Assembly (NCBI RefSeq): GCF_003217295.1 | Contig: NZ_QJTJ01000001.1 | Span: 286,010-350,009, forward strand | From: Ureibacillus chungkukjangi | GTDB taxonomy: Bacteria > Bacillota > Bacilli > Bacillales_A > Planococcaceae | DNA: 64,000 bases | Direction of reading: 5' to 3' | Shown: positions 37,352-46,990 of the stretch, one piece after another | How positions within the stretch are numbered: position 1 is the first letter of the stretch | Layout of the letters: each line of letters starts with the position of its first letter | Translations under genes and position numbers: made by a program | The notes under the pieces: model-generated | The model's input: only the letters and a program-made list of their open reading frames with translations | Told to the model about the DNA's origin: nothing | Database searches by the model: none

Positions 37352-38163
37352 TTTTCATCTTGCTCCTTTTCCACTCTGTTTTTTGCCAATATAAAGATTG
37401 GTTCTAACTCGCCTTTTTCATAGACAAATGATAAGGATGTAATTGGGACTGCACCTACAGAAAAGAAATGCATCGTCATTTGTGCTAATACATCATACCC
37501 TACTTCATTGCGTATATCACCAATAATTAACACATCTTGATGAGGAACTGATACGGTCATATCCCCCTCAATATTACTTTCCATTTCTTTTAGAAATGCT
37601 TCATTTAAAATACGGCTAGCATCATAACCATCGTTTTGATTTAAGAAATAAAAGATATTACCTGCAACCTCATCTCTTTTCGTGCCGGTAGGTAGCTTTC
37701 TTACAGCAAAACGAGCTGCCTCTCTTACTTGATTTGCGCTCACCTTTAATTTTTCAAGCATTGACTCATCAATCAATCGGTAAGTGGTTCCCAAATCCAA
37801 CGCGTAGTAAATGCGTGTTTCTGCTGTATGATCAGCTGTTAAAAATGGAGAGCCTTCGTTTGATTGTAATGGAAAAGAAGTTGAACGAATTACTGGATAA
37901 ACGGAAGATAAATCATGAAATCCTTCTGTACGTTCTTTTTCCATGGCAGAGAAGGTTTGTTGAATAGTATAGACAACTTCATCTATGGCTTTCTCTTTCA
38001 ATGTTTGGTATTTGGATATAATCTCTGGAAGGGAGATATCCATCCCACGGTTTAAAGTCTTATGATTAAGTCGTAAAGTATCTTTTTCTTTATCGAATTT
38101 ATACTCAAAGATATCCAAGCCTAAACGACTCTTTAATTGTTCTACAAGTTCTTTTGATTTCAT
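37348..38163 (-). CDS. ytpQ: YtpQ, DUF1444 family protein
   Basis: 271 residues of the DUF1444 family, of unknown biochemical role. No membrane helix or catalytic motif can be named. Characteristic wording includes YALDLGTTYRLIDESMLEKL and EVGYDVLAQMTMHFF. First gene of the ytpQ-ytpR pair. The thioredoxin-like ytpP that normally precedes it in Bacillus is not here. Confidence 0.85.
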   Translation of the reverse strand: MKSKELVEQLKSRLGLDIFEYKFDKEKDTLRLNHKTLNRGMDISLPEIISKYQTLKEKAIDEVVYTIQQTFSAMEKERTEGFHDLSSVYPVIRSTSFPLQSNEGSPFLTADHTAETRIYYALDLGTTYRLIDESMLEKLKVSANQVREAARFAVRKLPTGTKRDEVAGNIFYFLNQNDGYDASRILNEAFLKEMESNIEGDMTVSVPHQDVLIIGDIRNEVGYDVLAQMTMHFFSVGAVPITSLSFVYEKGELEPIFILAKNRVEKEQDEK

Positions 38164-38233
38164 CTGCTCACATCCTTTCTAATTACCAAGAGGTATGTAA
38201 TTAAATTCGTGCTTATTATCACTTAACAAAAAT

Positions 38234-38258
38234 AAACGGCTCACGCAAAGTGAACCGT
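38234..38258 (-). terminator. terminator of the lipoprotein gene
   Basis: ACGGCTCAC-GCAAA-GTGAACCGT pairs with one mismatch and sits between the lipoprotein gene and ytpQ. Confidence 0.75.
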
Positions 38259-38321
38259 AAAAATAATCTTATCCTATTGTATCAAAATACTCTATTTCTA
38301 GTCGATTAGTTTGTTCGCTAC

Positions 38322-38849
38322 TTATTCTTTTTCTTCTGCAATTTTAACAGAACGAACAATCGTCATCATATCTACAAGCTTCTGGTCGATGTTTTTATCT
38401 TCAGAAATCGTAGACATCTTAACCCCACCACTACTAACAATCAGTTCAAATTGTTCCTTATCATACTCTCGTACTGCACTAAAGCCAAATGCCCCATCAA
38501 ATTCAACAGTCTCTTCTTTGATGATTTTTTTTGAGGAATCATTTTTTAATAATTCATAATGTAAATTACTATCTTCCTTCTCATAATAATTCACAAAAAG
38601 AATATAGCTTTCCTTGCCTTTAGTAATAATTAAATTATTCAGGTCTTCGCTTTCTTCAACATTAAAACCTGTAGGAACATATAATTCTATCTTACCAATT
38701 GTTTTATTTGATTGTTGAGGGTTTTCTTCAAAAACTGTTTGAGCACTTGCTACACCTGTATCAATTTGCTCTTCAACGGTTTTTCCACAGCCTGTTAATG
38801 TCACTAATAGAACACTAGCAGTAGCAGCTAGAAACCATTTTCGTTTCAT
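38322..38849 (-). CDS. small lipoprotein of unknown function
   Basis: 175 residues. The N-terminus is a classical lipoprotein signal, KRK basic start, hydrophobic core and lipobox VTLTGCGK with Cys21, so the mature protein should be anchored to the outer face of the membrane. The remainder is charged, with no recognised domain. It stands alone with its own terminator. It occupies the place where other Bacillales carry ytpP-type genes, but is unrelated to thioredoxin. Confidence 0.8.
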   Translation of the reverse strand: MKRKWFLAATASVLLVTLTGCGKTVEEQIDTGVASAQTVFEENPQQSNKTIGKIELYVPTGFNVEESEDLNNLIITKGKESYILFVNYYEKEDSNLHYELLKNDSSKKIIKEETVEFDGAFGFSAVREYDKEQFELIVSSGGVKMSTISEDKNIDQKLVDMMTIVRSVKIAEEKE

Positions 38850-39024
38850 ATGTACGCCTCACTTTCTATTCAACTATTTATTTTAAATGATAAATAGGTA
38901 CCGATGCAACTCAATTATAATTAGTAATATTTTCATAGAGACTGATAGCCAGGAGAGTACTAAGCCTTATCACCAAGAAATTTAGCGATAGGAATAGTTA
39001 GACTTATGCTAGGGGCAGCAAGAT

Positions 39025-39546
39025 TTATACATCTCTATTAGCAAACAAATATTGGCCAATGAGCAATTTCACTATATGCTCGAACATTTCAGTACGATCG
39101 ATCAGACCCGCTGTAAACACTCCTACAGCACCTGAACTTGATCTAGTATCTTGTTGTTTTGTATAAATGTCCATCACTGGCCCTAATTCTTTACCTGCAC
39201 GCAACTCAGCTGCAATCTCTTCTGGTAACAAAAATTGTGCCCCTGCAGCTGAGATAACAGTTCCGTCCTTTAAAGCAACTGCTCCCCAATTTGTACAATA
39301 CATTTGATTTTTAATTTCCTGCACTCCGCCCTCAAGACCAAAATTCAGATCTGCCTTAGCTTGTTCCAACGTATTTAGCGCACGATTAATCGCTCCTTGT
39401 CTCGTTTCTTCACTCGAAAAGGGTTGTTCAGATACGTTAGATGAAACCCCTACTTGAATATATTGAACATCCTCAAAATAACTGTTTATGATATTTTGAA
39501 TGGCTGCTGTCTTTGCTCTATTTTTTGTACCGATTGCTACTAACAA
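39025..39546 (-). CDS. DUF84 family NTPase (inosine/xanthosine triphosphatase-like, YjjX type)
   Basis: 173 residues. MLVAIGTKNRAKTAAIQNII at the N-terminus and SEQPFSSEETRQGAINRA match the DUF84/YjjX family, related to the ITPase house-cleaning enzymes that hydrolyse deaminated purine triphosphates. SSGAVGVFTAGLIDRTEMFE is the conserved C-terminal segment. The start is TTG 39546 behind AGGAG. It is 76 bases downstream of the M42 peptidase, but a terminator lies between them. Activity is inferred from the family. Confidence 0.85.
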   Translation of the reverse strand: MLVAIGTKNRAKTAAIQNIINSYFEDVQYIQVGVSSNVSEQPFSSEETRQGAINRALNTLEQAKADLNFGLEGGVQEIKNQMYCTNWGAVALKDGTVISAAGAQFLLPEEIAAELRAGKELGPVMDIYTKQQDTRSSSGAVGVFTAGLIDRTEMFEHIVKLLIGQYLFANRDV

Positions 39547-39587
39547 TTTTGTTCATCTCCTAATTTTAAACGCTTCTCCAGCAAAAA

Positions 39588-39612
39588 AGATGCCAAAACG
39601 GCACCTTTTCCT
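39588..39612 (-). terminator. terminator of the M42 peptidase gene
   Basis: AAAGGTGCC-GTTTT-GGCATCTTTTTT on the minus strand, just after the peptidase stop codon. The stem is short but the T-run is good. Confidence 0.7.
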
Positions 39613-39622
39613 TTAACCAATT

Positions 39623-40699
39623 TTAACCATTATTAATGATTGTATCCACAGTGCTTCTATCAAGCGTTCTTACAAGCTTAACAAGTAGCTCCTTTGCTGC
39701 AGCATAATCATCAACATGAATAATAGATGCGGAAGTGTGAATATAACGAGAGCAGATTCCAATAACTGTACTTGGGATTCCTTCGTTTTGCGTATGCACT
39801 TTACCAGCGTCTGTTCCACCTTGAGAGACAAAATACTGATATGGAATATCATTTGTTTCAGCAGTATCTAATATAAATTCACGAAGGCCTCTATGTGTTA
39901 CCATAGTTGGATCATAGATACGAAGAAGCGTCCCTTTACCTAATTGGCCAAATTGTGTTTTATCACCAGTTGTATCATTCGCCGCTGAAGCATCTAAAGC
40001 AAAGAATATATCTGGTTTAATCATTGTAGCTGACACTTGTGCACCACGTAAGCCAACCTCTTCCATCACATTTGCACCTGAGTATAGATGATTGCTTACT
40101 TTTTCGTCCTTAAGCTCTTTTAATAATTCGATTGCCAAACCACAGCCATATCGGTTATCCCATGCTTTTGCCATAATCTTTTTTGGATCTGCCATTGGTG
40201 TAAATGGACAAACTGGAATAATTGACTGACCAGGACGAATTCCCATTTCTAGGGCATGCTGTTTACTATCAGCACCAACATCAATCAGCATATCTTTAAT
40301 TTCCATTGCACCCTTGTTATCTGTTCCTCTAAGTAAATGCGGAGGAATCGATGCAATGACCCCAGGAATCTCGTTTTCTTTCGCGTAAACTGTTACTCTT
40401 TGCGCTTGTAAGACCTGGTTTGACCAACCACCTAATGTTTGGAATTGAAGCATTCCATTCTCAGTAATGTTTTTTACCATGAACGCTACTTCATCCATAT
40501 GACCGGCAACTAAAATTTTAGGAGCATTCTCATCTACTGCTTTTCTTACTCCAAAAATTCCACCTAGATTATCTTGAATAATTTCATCAGAGTATTTTTC
40601 TAATTCGCCGCGCATAAACTTACGCACTGCATGCTCGTTACCAGGAGCACCAGGTAATTCAGTTAATGTTTTAAATAATTGTAATGTTTCAGTATTCAT
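39623..40699 (-). CDS. ytoP: M42 family metallopeptidase (YtoP-like aminopeptidase)
   Basis: A cytoplasmic dinuclear-zinc aminopeptidase/endoglucanase M family member. [19 protein letters not shown] is the N-terminal signature. Metal ligands are in [44 protein letters not shown] and SRYIHTSAS. 358 residues from ATG 40699, since the GTG at 40708 belongs to the AGGGAGTG ribosome binding site. In B. subtilis ytoP also neighbours ytzB. Confidence 0.92.
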   Translation of the reverse strand: MNTETLQLFKTLTELPGAPGNEHAVRKFMRGELEKYSDEIIQDNLGGIFGVRKAVDENAPKILVAGHMDEVAFMVKNITENGMLQFQTLGGWSNQVLQAQRVTVYAKENEIPGVIASIPPHLLRGTDNKGAMEIKDMLIDVGADSKQHALEMGIRPGQSIIPVCPFTPMADPKKIMAKAWDNRYGCGLAIELLKELKDEKVSNHLYSGANVMEEVGLRGAQVSATMIKPDIFFALDASAANDTTGDKTQFGQLGKGTLLRIYDPTMVTHRGLREFILDTAETNDIPYQYFVSQGGTDAGKVHTQNEGIPSTVIGICSRYIHTSASIIHVDDYAAAKELLVKLVRTLDRSTVDTIINNG

Positions 40700-40947
40700 A
40701 CAGAACACTCCCTATTTAGTTAGATACGATTCTATTTTAACATAAAGTGAAATAATATTTCGCTAGTCGAATTGAAATTAAGGAGAATTTTTCAAATCTT
40801 TTTATTTATTTCTTTTTAAAGCATGGGCTGATATTTTGCTTTTATCCATTAATAATTTTAAGAAGATTCACTATTTCCCACTGTGTCGGACAAGACTTCT
40901 TTTCTAAATAATGTTAAAATGGTTAATAGTTCAAAGGAGGATGACAA

Positions 40948-41262
40948 ATGAAATTAAGAGATTTTTTAATAGGCGTGGCTACAGGTTTAGCTGCCGCAAT
41001 CATCATTAAAGAAACTTCTGAAAGAATTTCACCTTTTGTACCTGCCAATCAAGTTTTAGACAATGTAAAAGATGAATTTAAAAAGGAAACACCAATTGAT
41101 GGTTCTTGGATTTATATGAAAACCGAGGATTTTAACAATGGCGTTATGACCATTCCCGTATATCGAGGCGGTATTACACGCATGAACAACGGTGAAATGG
41201 AAACATTCGAGTTTGCAGCAGATGCTAGATCTGGTGTAGTAATTGATTTAGTAAAGTCATAA
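40948..41262 (+). CDS. ytzB: YtzB-like PepSY-type small protein
   Basis: 104 residues with an N-terminal hydrophobic segment (FLIGVATGLAAAIII), likely a membrane anchor. A PepSY-like C-terminal half follows, containing GSWIYMKTEDF, VYRGGITRMNNGEMETFEF and DARSGVVIDL. PepSY domains are often linked with protease inhibition or signalling at the cell surface; the role here is unknown. Strong AAAGGAGGATGAC ribosome binding site. It is followed by a bidirectional terminator. Confidence 0.82.
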   Translation: MKLRDFLIGVATGLAAAIIIKETSERISPFVPANQVLDNVKDEFKKETPIDGSWIYMKTEDFNNGVMTIPVYRGGITRMNNGEMETFEFAADARSGVVIDLVKS

Positions 41263-41275
41263 TTTGGTATTATAA

Positions 41276-41309
41276 AAAGCTGTTCGATTACATGCTAATC
41301 GAACAGCTT
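41276..41309. terminator. bidirectional terminator between ytzB and ytnP
   Basis: AAGCTGTTCGAT-TACATGCTA-ATCGAACAGCTT: a perfect 12-bp stem flanked by A- and T-runs. Confidence 0.93.
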
Positions 41310-41313
41310 ATTT

Positions 41314-42189
41314 TTATGAATTAGTTTGAAATTGTATTTTAGCTTCTTTTCCGCGCTTCAATGAATCCTTTACCTCTTTGCCATTTTGCTCCCATTGAAT
41401 CATTCGGAAATAAGCATCATGGTAGAAGATAAATTTATATTCATTTGCAAGAGCTTCTTTTAAAATCTTTTCCTTAGCAAACACACTTGTCATCGGATAG
41501 TCATCATAGGCTAATACCCATAATGGATTTTGATGGGCATGTGTCGGCATAATATCTGCCATATGCAGTATTGTCTCATCCTGCTGTGTCAGTTTAATGA
41601 TGGCATGTCCATCACTATGTCCGCCAGTATGAATCATTTCAATTCCAGGTGTTAACGTTATTTGCCCCTCAAATGTCTCAACAAGATGCTGGACTGGCTC
41701 CCAATTTTCCTTCCAGTACGTATTTCTAGAACGAATATTAGGGTTTCGCATTTCATCCCATTCGATTTGAGTTGTATAGATTTTAGCATTCGGGAATGTT
41801 GGGACTAACTCTTCCCCCTCCCAGCGTGTAAGTCCGCCGGCATGGTCAAAGTGTAGATGAGTCATCAGAATTACATCTATGTCTGAAGCACTCAGTCCTA
41901 ATTCTTTTAAACTCTCAAGTATTGTTGACTCTTCTGTTACGCCAAAATTTCGTAGCTGTTTTTCCGTTAGCTTATTGAAGCCTACTCCACTATCGATTAA
42001 ATAGTTTTTTCCCTCAAATTGAATTAAAATCGGCTCACAGGCTAATTCGATTTGATTTTTTTCATTTACCGGATATTTTCGTGCCCATAGTGGTTTTGGC
42101 ACTACCCCAAACATTGCTCCGCCATCTAGTGAAGTGACGCCCCCATTGAGCCATGATAATGTCATATTGTGAAATTGAAGCTTATCCAT
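41314..42189 (-). CDS. ytnP: MBL-fold metallo-hydrolase, YtnP-like lactonase
   Basis: 291 residues of the metallo-beta-lactamase fold. The zinc motif is [11 protein letters not shown] (HxHxDH), with further ligands in [11 protein letters not shown] and [13 protein letters not shown]. subtilis YtnP is a quorum-quenching lactonase; the same place in the genome and similar length support that assignment. The substrate is not provable from sequence. The ATG (42189) follows AAGGGGGAGAA. Confidence 0.88.
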   Translation of the reverse strand: MDKLQFHNMTLSWLNGGVTSLDGGAMFGVVPKPLWARKYPVNEKNQIELACEPILIQFEGKNYLIDSGVGFNKLTEKQLRNFGVTEESTILESLKELGLSASDIDVILMTHLHFDHAGGLTRWEGEELVPTFPNAKIYTTQIEWDEMRNPNIRSRNTYWKENWEPVQHLVETFEGQITLTPGIEMIHTGGHSDGHAIIKLTQQDETILHMADIMPTHAHQNPLWVLAYDDYPMTSVFAKEKILKEALANEYKFIFYHDAYFRMIQWEQNGKEVKDSLKRGKEAKIQFQTNS

Positions 42190-42241
42190 CCATTTCTCCC
42201 CCTTGAATGTTAGTTCGAAAATTCAGACTTAAAACCATAGA

Positions 42242-42272
42242 CTTACGATGATATTGTTGTATTCATCGTAAG
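42242..42272. repeat. perfect inverted repeat between ytnP and trmB
   Basis: CTTACGATGA (42242-42251) and TCATCGTAAG (42263-42272) are perfect 10-base arms, with an 11-base loop and no clear T-run. A possible trmB 3' end. Confidence 0.6.
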
Positions 42273-42284
42273 CCTAGTTCTCAT

Positions 42285-42481
42285 CTATAAATGTGCTGCT
42301 TTCGCCGCAAATCTCCCTTGGGATATAGTACCGATTCTGTTATTTTTACTTTTGCGATATAAATTGTGCTTCTAATCGGTAGATGTGCAGCTGTCGCAAG
42401 CTTTCGCCGCAGATTTCCTTTTAGATGTAGTGCCGAGCTTAATCTAGTTTTACTTTTGTGATATAAACTGGCTTTCTAATC
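42285..42481. repeat. degenerate tandem repeat including the trmB 3' end
   Basis: Two copies of a unit of about 93-104 bases lie side by side (42285-42377 and 42378-42481). Both contain GCTTTCGCCGCA(A/G)AT, TAGT(A/G)CCGA, TTTTACTTTTG(C/T)GATATAAA and end in TTCTAATC. A third, partial start (CTATAAATCGGCTG) lies inside the trmB coding region. The trmB stop codon and last codons are within copy two, so copy one is a downstream, untranslated echo of the gene's 3' end. Confidence 0.7.
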
Positions 42482-43100
42482 TATAAATCGGCTGGCCCTT
42501 GGCTGAGAATTTCTCTTCGTACTCCGTCATAATGTTGTCCTCTGGCATATTAACATGAAGATCCAGCGAAACATATTTTAACAGCATTTTGTATTCAGAC
42601 ATGCTGACCAACGAGTATTCGAACAATCCGCGGTTGTCTGTTTTAAAGTGAATTTCCCCGTTATCAATTAGAATTGACTCATATAATTTCAAGAAGCCTT
42701 CATGTGTTAAACGGCGTTTTGCATGACGTGTTTTTGGCCAAGGATCTGAGAAGTTCAGGTAAACTCGGCTTACATCATTCTTAGTGAAATACTTATCTAA
42801 ATCCGCCCCATTCACTTTTAACAGTCGTAAGTTTGGCGGCGTATTCGCTTCAATCACTTTCTCTAAGGCAACTACAATAACACTTGTATATAATTCAATT
42901 CCAATATAGTTGATATCGGGATTCGATAAAGCCATTCCAGTAACAAATTGCCCCTTCCCAGTTCCTACTTCAATATGAATCGGATTATCGTTACCAAAAA
43001 TACGCTGCCAGTTCCCTTTATATTCTTCGGGATTTGGAATAATTACTTCCGGATGACTTGCAATATATTCTTCTGCCCACGGTTTATTTCTTAATCTCAC
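42450..43100 (-). CDS. trmB: tRNA (guanine-N7-)-methyltransferase
   Basis: Uses S-adenosylmethionine to form m7G46 in tRNA. 216 residues: SAM-binding [16 protein letters not shown], then [20 protein letters not shown] (catalytic D-P-W-P-K and R-R), then [13 protein letters not shown]. It is a single gene 125 bases from the next gene upstream, next to ytnP as in B. subtilis. Its 3' end takes part in a local repeat. Confidence 0.96.
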   Translation of the reverse strand: MRLRNKPWAEEYIASHPEVIIPNPEEYKGNWQRIFGNDNPIHIEVGTGKGQFVTGMALSNPDINYIGIELYTSVIVVALEKVIEANTPPNLRLLKVNGADLDKYFTKNDVSRVYLNFSDPWPKTRHAKRRLTHEGFLKLYESILIDNGEIHFKTDNRGLFEYSLVSMSEYKMLLKYVSLDLHVNMPEDNIMTEYEEKFSAKGQPIYRLESQFISQK

Positions 43101-43310
43101 TGCCTAATCCTCATTTCTAGTTGTTCATAACAAATACCTTTTTATTTTCAAATCTTTTGTCATTATAGCTCATTTTTCTTATGTTTTCATCGGATTGCTA
43201 TATTTTATGTATAAAGTGAATTGTTCAGCTTGCTATTGAACAAATTCCTTTAATAATGAAAAACCATAGCCAGCTCCATGTTCAAGCTACAAAAGTTCTC
43301 CTCTTTTGTG

Positions 43311-44309
43311 TTAATCTTTCTCCTTTTCATTTTCAGCATTCCAAATATCTCGATTAAAGGAAGTCGTTTGGACAGTTTGTAGTAACACTTTTGCTGCACG
43401 CATTTGCATATGCTTCATTGGCGAAGAGTAATGCTTTAGATTTTGCATCCAATTAGGGAATTCTCTTTTATCAATAAATTGAACATTAAAGATTGTGCCA
43501 GGATAGTCGAAGTAGCCATTTCGAGAAAGAAGAATTTTACGAATTGGCATCTCTACTTCATTTTCGAGAAATATCTTGGAAATAATAGATTCCATTCGAT
43601 TTAACTGGATTAATGGGTTTAATAATTTATTGCTAGTTTTACCGAACTTTTTCGTCCAAAAACGATCTCCCTCTCCAACAAAAACAGCTTGATTCTCTTG
43701 TTCAACCACTGTAATACATAAGCATTCTGTTGGTGTGAGTAGTACAATATCTAACTCAACAGGCGCTTTTTTTACTTTTATTATTGGATAGTAGAATACT
43801 AAAAAACTATCCGGAAGCCCTTGTAGAATGCTTCGAAGCAAGGTATCACGCAAAAATTTTGGATCCACATAGGACTTCTCCCGAATAGTGGAGCTTGCCC
43901 ACTTAATTTGAAAATGGAAAAACTGATCCAAAAACAATTTCTTCAATTCTTCGATTGTATTTGGTTTATATACGATGTTCGGCTCAAAAAACAGAGTTGA
44001 CTCTTCCTCGGGAATCTCACCCTCCTGACTTATGAGATCATTCATAATCTCAACAGCCTCTATATCATCTGTTTCCTTTGGAGAACGCTTAATTTTAAAT
44101 TTATCAAAAAAAGAAAATGTTTTTTTGCTTTCCTTCTCATTTTCTTGTTGTTCCATATGCTGCCACTGAGGAAGTTCATCACCAGATACCCATTGCTCTC
44201 TTACTCGATCCCATTGAATTTTCTTTAAGCGAACAAATTGAGTAGGGTATCTCGATAAATCTATTTGATACCTCGAAATATAATCTTGAAGTTTTATTAA
44301 TTGAGACAA
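43311..44309 (-). CDS. NERD-like (nuclease-related) domain protein, unknown role
   Basis: 332 residues, soluble. The first ~130 residues are charged and weakly conserved (SQLIKLQDYISRYQIDLSRY, then an acidic/Ser stretch). The second half looks like a NERD/PD-(D/E)XK fold: LRDTLLRSILQGLPDSFLVF, VELDIVLLTPTECLCITVVE and FWTKKFGKTSNKLLNPLIQL. The first acidic residue of the core is present (D in ELDIVLL). The expected E-x-K appears as VVEQE, lacking the lysine, so nuclease activity is doubtful. Start TTG 44309 behind AAGGAGTG. The B. subtilis ytzH/ytmP genes normally here are absent. Confidence 0.6.
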   Translation of the reverse strand: MSQLIKLQDYISRYQIDLSRYPTQFVRLKKIQWDRVREQWVSGDELPQWQHMEQQENEKESKKTFSFFDKFKIKRSPKETDDIEAVEIMNDLISQEGEIPEEESTLFFEPNIVYKPNTIEELKKLFLDQFFHFQIKWASSTIREKSYVDPKFLRDTLLRSILQGLPDSFLVFYYPIIKVKKAPVELDIVLLTPTECLCITVVEQENQAVFVGEGDRFWTKKFGKTSNKLLNPLIQLNRMESIISKIFLENEVEMPIRKILLSRNGYFDYPGTIFNVQFIDKREFPNWMQNLKHYSSPMKHMQMRAAKVLLQTVQTTSFNRDIWNAENEKEKD

Positions 44310-44457
44310 TCAAAACACTCCTTCTAGTCAATACTGTACGCATTTACATACTGCATCTCGATTGCAGACTCACTTTAAATAGTTTTACCATTTACATTTG
44401 GTTCTCTATTATTTTGAGTACATCATTACAATTTTACATGACGAAGTACAAAAAAAA

Positions 44458-44485
44458 TAGTGGATAGATGTTATCCTACCCACTA
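44458..44485 (-). terminator. dat terminator
   Basis: TAGTGGATA and the matching TATCC-CACTA arm pair with a bulge, followed by TTTTTTTT on the minus strand. Confidence 0.75.
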
Positions 44486-44509
44486 ATTATAAGACTATTT
44501 ATAGTCCTT

Positions 44510-45364
44510 TTAAATTGTCGAACTCACAACAGGGAGCTTTGTTTCAAATTGTTTTTGTAACTTACGAGTCCACTCACCAATTTCTCTACCATTAATGGCA
44601 TTTCCATCAACTTCAATAACAGGAGTAATTTCCGATGTTGTTGAAGAAACGAATAATTCATCCATTTGTAGAGCCTCGTCTTTTGTAAATGCTTCTTCTT
44701 TTACAGGAAGTCCAATATCATTTGCACATGTTAAAATTACAGTTCGAGTAATCCCTCTTAAAATAAAATTATCTGCAGGGTGGGTATATAAAACACCATC
44801 TTTAATGCCGAATACATTAGTAGAGGAACCTTCTGTAATTGTTTCCCCACGGTGTAAAATCGCTTCATAACAACCTTTTTCATGTGCTTCTTGTTTTGCA
44901 AGTACTGCACCTAACAGATTAAGTGATTTAATATCACAGCGTAACCAACGAATATCCTCTGCAAATGTAGCTTTTACACCAATTTTACAATTTTCAACAG
45001 AGCGAGCTGCTTCTTTTACATTTCCAGTTAACACCGGTAGTACGTCATCTCCAGGGAATAGGTGGTTACGTGAAGAAGCACCACGTGTTATTTGGAAGTA
45101 TAAATTACCTGTTTTCAATTCGTTTGCTTCAACTAATTCATGCAATAGTTGGTGTAACTTATGTTTTGTATAAGGAATGGTAATTTTAATTTTTTCTGCA
45201 CTAGCATAGAATCTGTCAATGTGCTCTGTAGCAGTAAACATCTCACCATCATATACTTTGATAACTTCATAAACACCATCACCAAATTGATAGCCTCTAT
45301 CTTCCTTATCAATGGATACTAATTTGTCTTCTACAATTTTATCATTCCACAAAGCGTAGCTCAT
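44510..45364 (-). CDS. dat: D-alanine (D-amino acid) aminotransferase
   Basis: PLP class IV transaminase that makes D-Ala/D-Glu for the cell wall. The 284 residues show RGYQFGDGVYEVIKVYDG, CDIKSLNLLGAVLAKQEA (catalytic lysine), TEGSSTNVFG and LFVSSTTSEITPV. Start MSYALWNDK; the ATG overlaps no other gene. It is 19 bases downstream of pepV and is probably co-transcribed with it, as in B. subtilis. Confidence 0.95.
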   Translation of the reverse strand: MSYALWNDKIVEDKLVSIDKEDRGYQFGDGVYEVIKVYDGEMFTATEHIDRFYASAEKIKITIPYTKHKLHQLLHELVEANELKTGNLYFQITRGASSRNHLFPGDDVLPVLTGNVKEAARSVENCKIGVKATFAEDIRWLRCDIKSLNLLGAVLAKQEAHEKGCYEAILHRGETITEGSSTNVFGIKDGVLYTHPADNFILRGITRTVILTCANDIGLPVKEEAFTKDEALQMDELFVSSTTSEITPVIEVDGNAINGREIGEWTRKLQKQFETKLPVVSSTI

Positions 45365-45383
45365 AAAACCAATCCTTTTACCT

Positions 45384-46778
45384 TTATTTTTTTCCTGCTA
45401 ACTCTACAATCGCTTCAGCATAAATAGCTGCTGCTCTTACCAAATTATCGACTACTACAAACTCGTCAGCTTGGTGAGCAACATCTGGCTCACCCGGGAA
45501 TAGCATGCCGAATGCCACACCTTTTTTCATCGTTCGTGCATAAGTGCCTCCACCAGTTGATAATGGCTTCGAGTTATCTACAGTATATTTTCGATAAACA
45601 TTCAGTAATGTTTGAACAAATTCATCTTCTTCTGGAACATAGTGTGGAGCTGAATTTGATGCAACATCAAGTGCAAAGCCAAAAGCAGCTGCTTGCTGAG
45701 TTGCTTCTGTAATTTTCTCTTCAAATGGATAGCTAACTGAATAACGCATACTAACCTGAACATGGCCCCCGCGTTTTTGGTGGAATAAGACAACACCTGG
45801 ATTTAATGTGGTATGACCGGACATTTCATCGTAGTAATCTAGCTTTACATTGCTTCCATAATGATCTTCATCAAACGTATTGACCATAAATGAAACAAAT
45901 TCCAGACTCGCCTTCGTAGTTACTATATTTTGAAGGAATTTAGATAATAGTACAGCTGCATTTCTTCCTTTTTCAGGCTCCATTGCATGTGCTGCTTTAC
46001 CCTTCATAGTTATTATATATCTACCGTCTTCATTCGTTAATGTACCTTCTGTGCTATTTTCTTGTAAAAAGGCTTTAAACGCTTCTTCGATTGAAGGTGT
46101 TACATTTTGAATAATCGCATTTGCTGTATCTGGTACCATATTTGAACGCACGCCAGCTTTAAAAGCAATAATTTGCTCATCCTCTTCTATGTTTCCTTTT
46201 TGAGAAAAGTCTAAGATTGATATACCCTTCTCAGCATTAATCAAAGGAAAATCTGCATCAGGAGCAAAGCCGATTGTTGGCATTTCTTCTTTCGTGAAAT
46301 AATGATCAACACAACGGAAGCCACTTTCTTCATCTGTCCCAATAATCATTCGAACTCTTTTATCCAGTTCAATTCCAGCGTCCTTGATCATTTTCATCGC
46401 TAGATATGCAGCCATCGTTGGCCCTTTGTCATCAATTGCTCCACGGCCATATAATTTTCCATCAACAACTTCCCCTTTAAATGGAGGATGTGTCCAAGAA
46501 TCACCCACAGGCACTACATCTACATGACATAAAATACCTAGTAGTTCTTCCCCTGCACCCATTTCAAGATGACCAGCATAGTTATCAATATTTTTTGCAG
46601 TAAATCCTTGCTGCTCTCCAATTGTAAGCATATACTGCAATGCCTTTAATGGACCTTCACCAAAAGGAGCATTCCCGCTTGACGTTTCAGGATCAAGTAC
46701 ACTTTCAATTTGGATTAACTGTTGCAATTCTGAAACTAGCTCTGCCTTTCTAGATTCAGCTAATTTTATCCAATCCAT
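45384..46778 (-). CDS. pepV: dipeptidase PepV (M20 family)
   Basis: A cytoplasmic zinc dipeptidase. M20 motifs: ILCHVDVVPVGDSW (first zinc His/Asp), YGRGAIDDKGP, IIGTDEESGFRCVDHYF (catalytic Glu-Glu) and GKAAHAMEPEKGRNA. 464 residues from ATG 46778; the GTG at 46787 lies in the AAAGAGGTGG ribosome binding site. First gene of pepV-dat, divergent from ytzE. Confidence 0.94.
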   Translation of the reverse strand: MDWIKLAESRKAELVSELQQLIQIESVLDPETSSGNAPFGEGPLKALQYMLTIGEQQGFTAKNIDNYAGHLEMGAGEELLGILCHVDVVPVGDSWTHPPFKGEVVDGKLYGRGAIDDKGPTMAAYLAMKMIKDAGIELDKRVRMIIGTDEESGFRCVDHYFTKEEMPTIGFAPDADFPLINAEKGISILDFSQKGNIEEDEQIIAFKAGVRSNMVPDTANAIIQNVTPSIEEAFKAFLQENSTEGTLTNEDGRYIITMKGKAAHAMEPEKGRNAAVLLSKFLQNIVTTKASLEFVSFMVNTFDEDHYGSNVKLDYYDEMSGHTTLNPGVVLFHQKRGGHVQVSMRYSVSYPFEEKITEATQQAAAFGFALDVASNSAPHYVPEEDEFVQTLLNVYRKYTVDNSKPLSTGGGTYARTMKKGVAFGMLFPGEPDVAHQADEFVVVDNLVRAAAIYAEAIVELAGKK

Positions 46779-46943
46779 TTTTACCACCTCTTTACTTAAT
46801 TACGACCATTTTACTCCTTCTAAAAGAAAGTACAAGCATATTTGTCATAAAAGTGTCTTATTGTTCGTATTATCGAATTATAAACCTATTATAAAAATTG
46901 TATTAATTAACTGAGAATTATGGAAAAATTAATAGATTGCTGA

Positions 46944-46949
46944 TATAAT
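46944..46949 (+). promoter_or_regulatory. -10 box of the ytzE transcript
   Basis: TGATATAATG is an extended -10 (TGNTATAAT) on the plus strand. No good -35 is visible. Transcription from here would give a leader of about 140 bases. Confidence 0.5.
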
Positions 46950-46990
46950 GTCCTTGTCATAGTAAAATACTTGACAAAAAAATTTATAAA

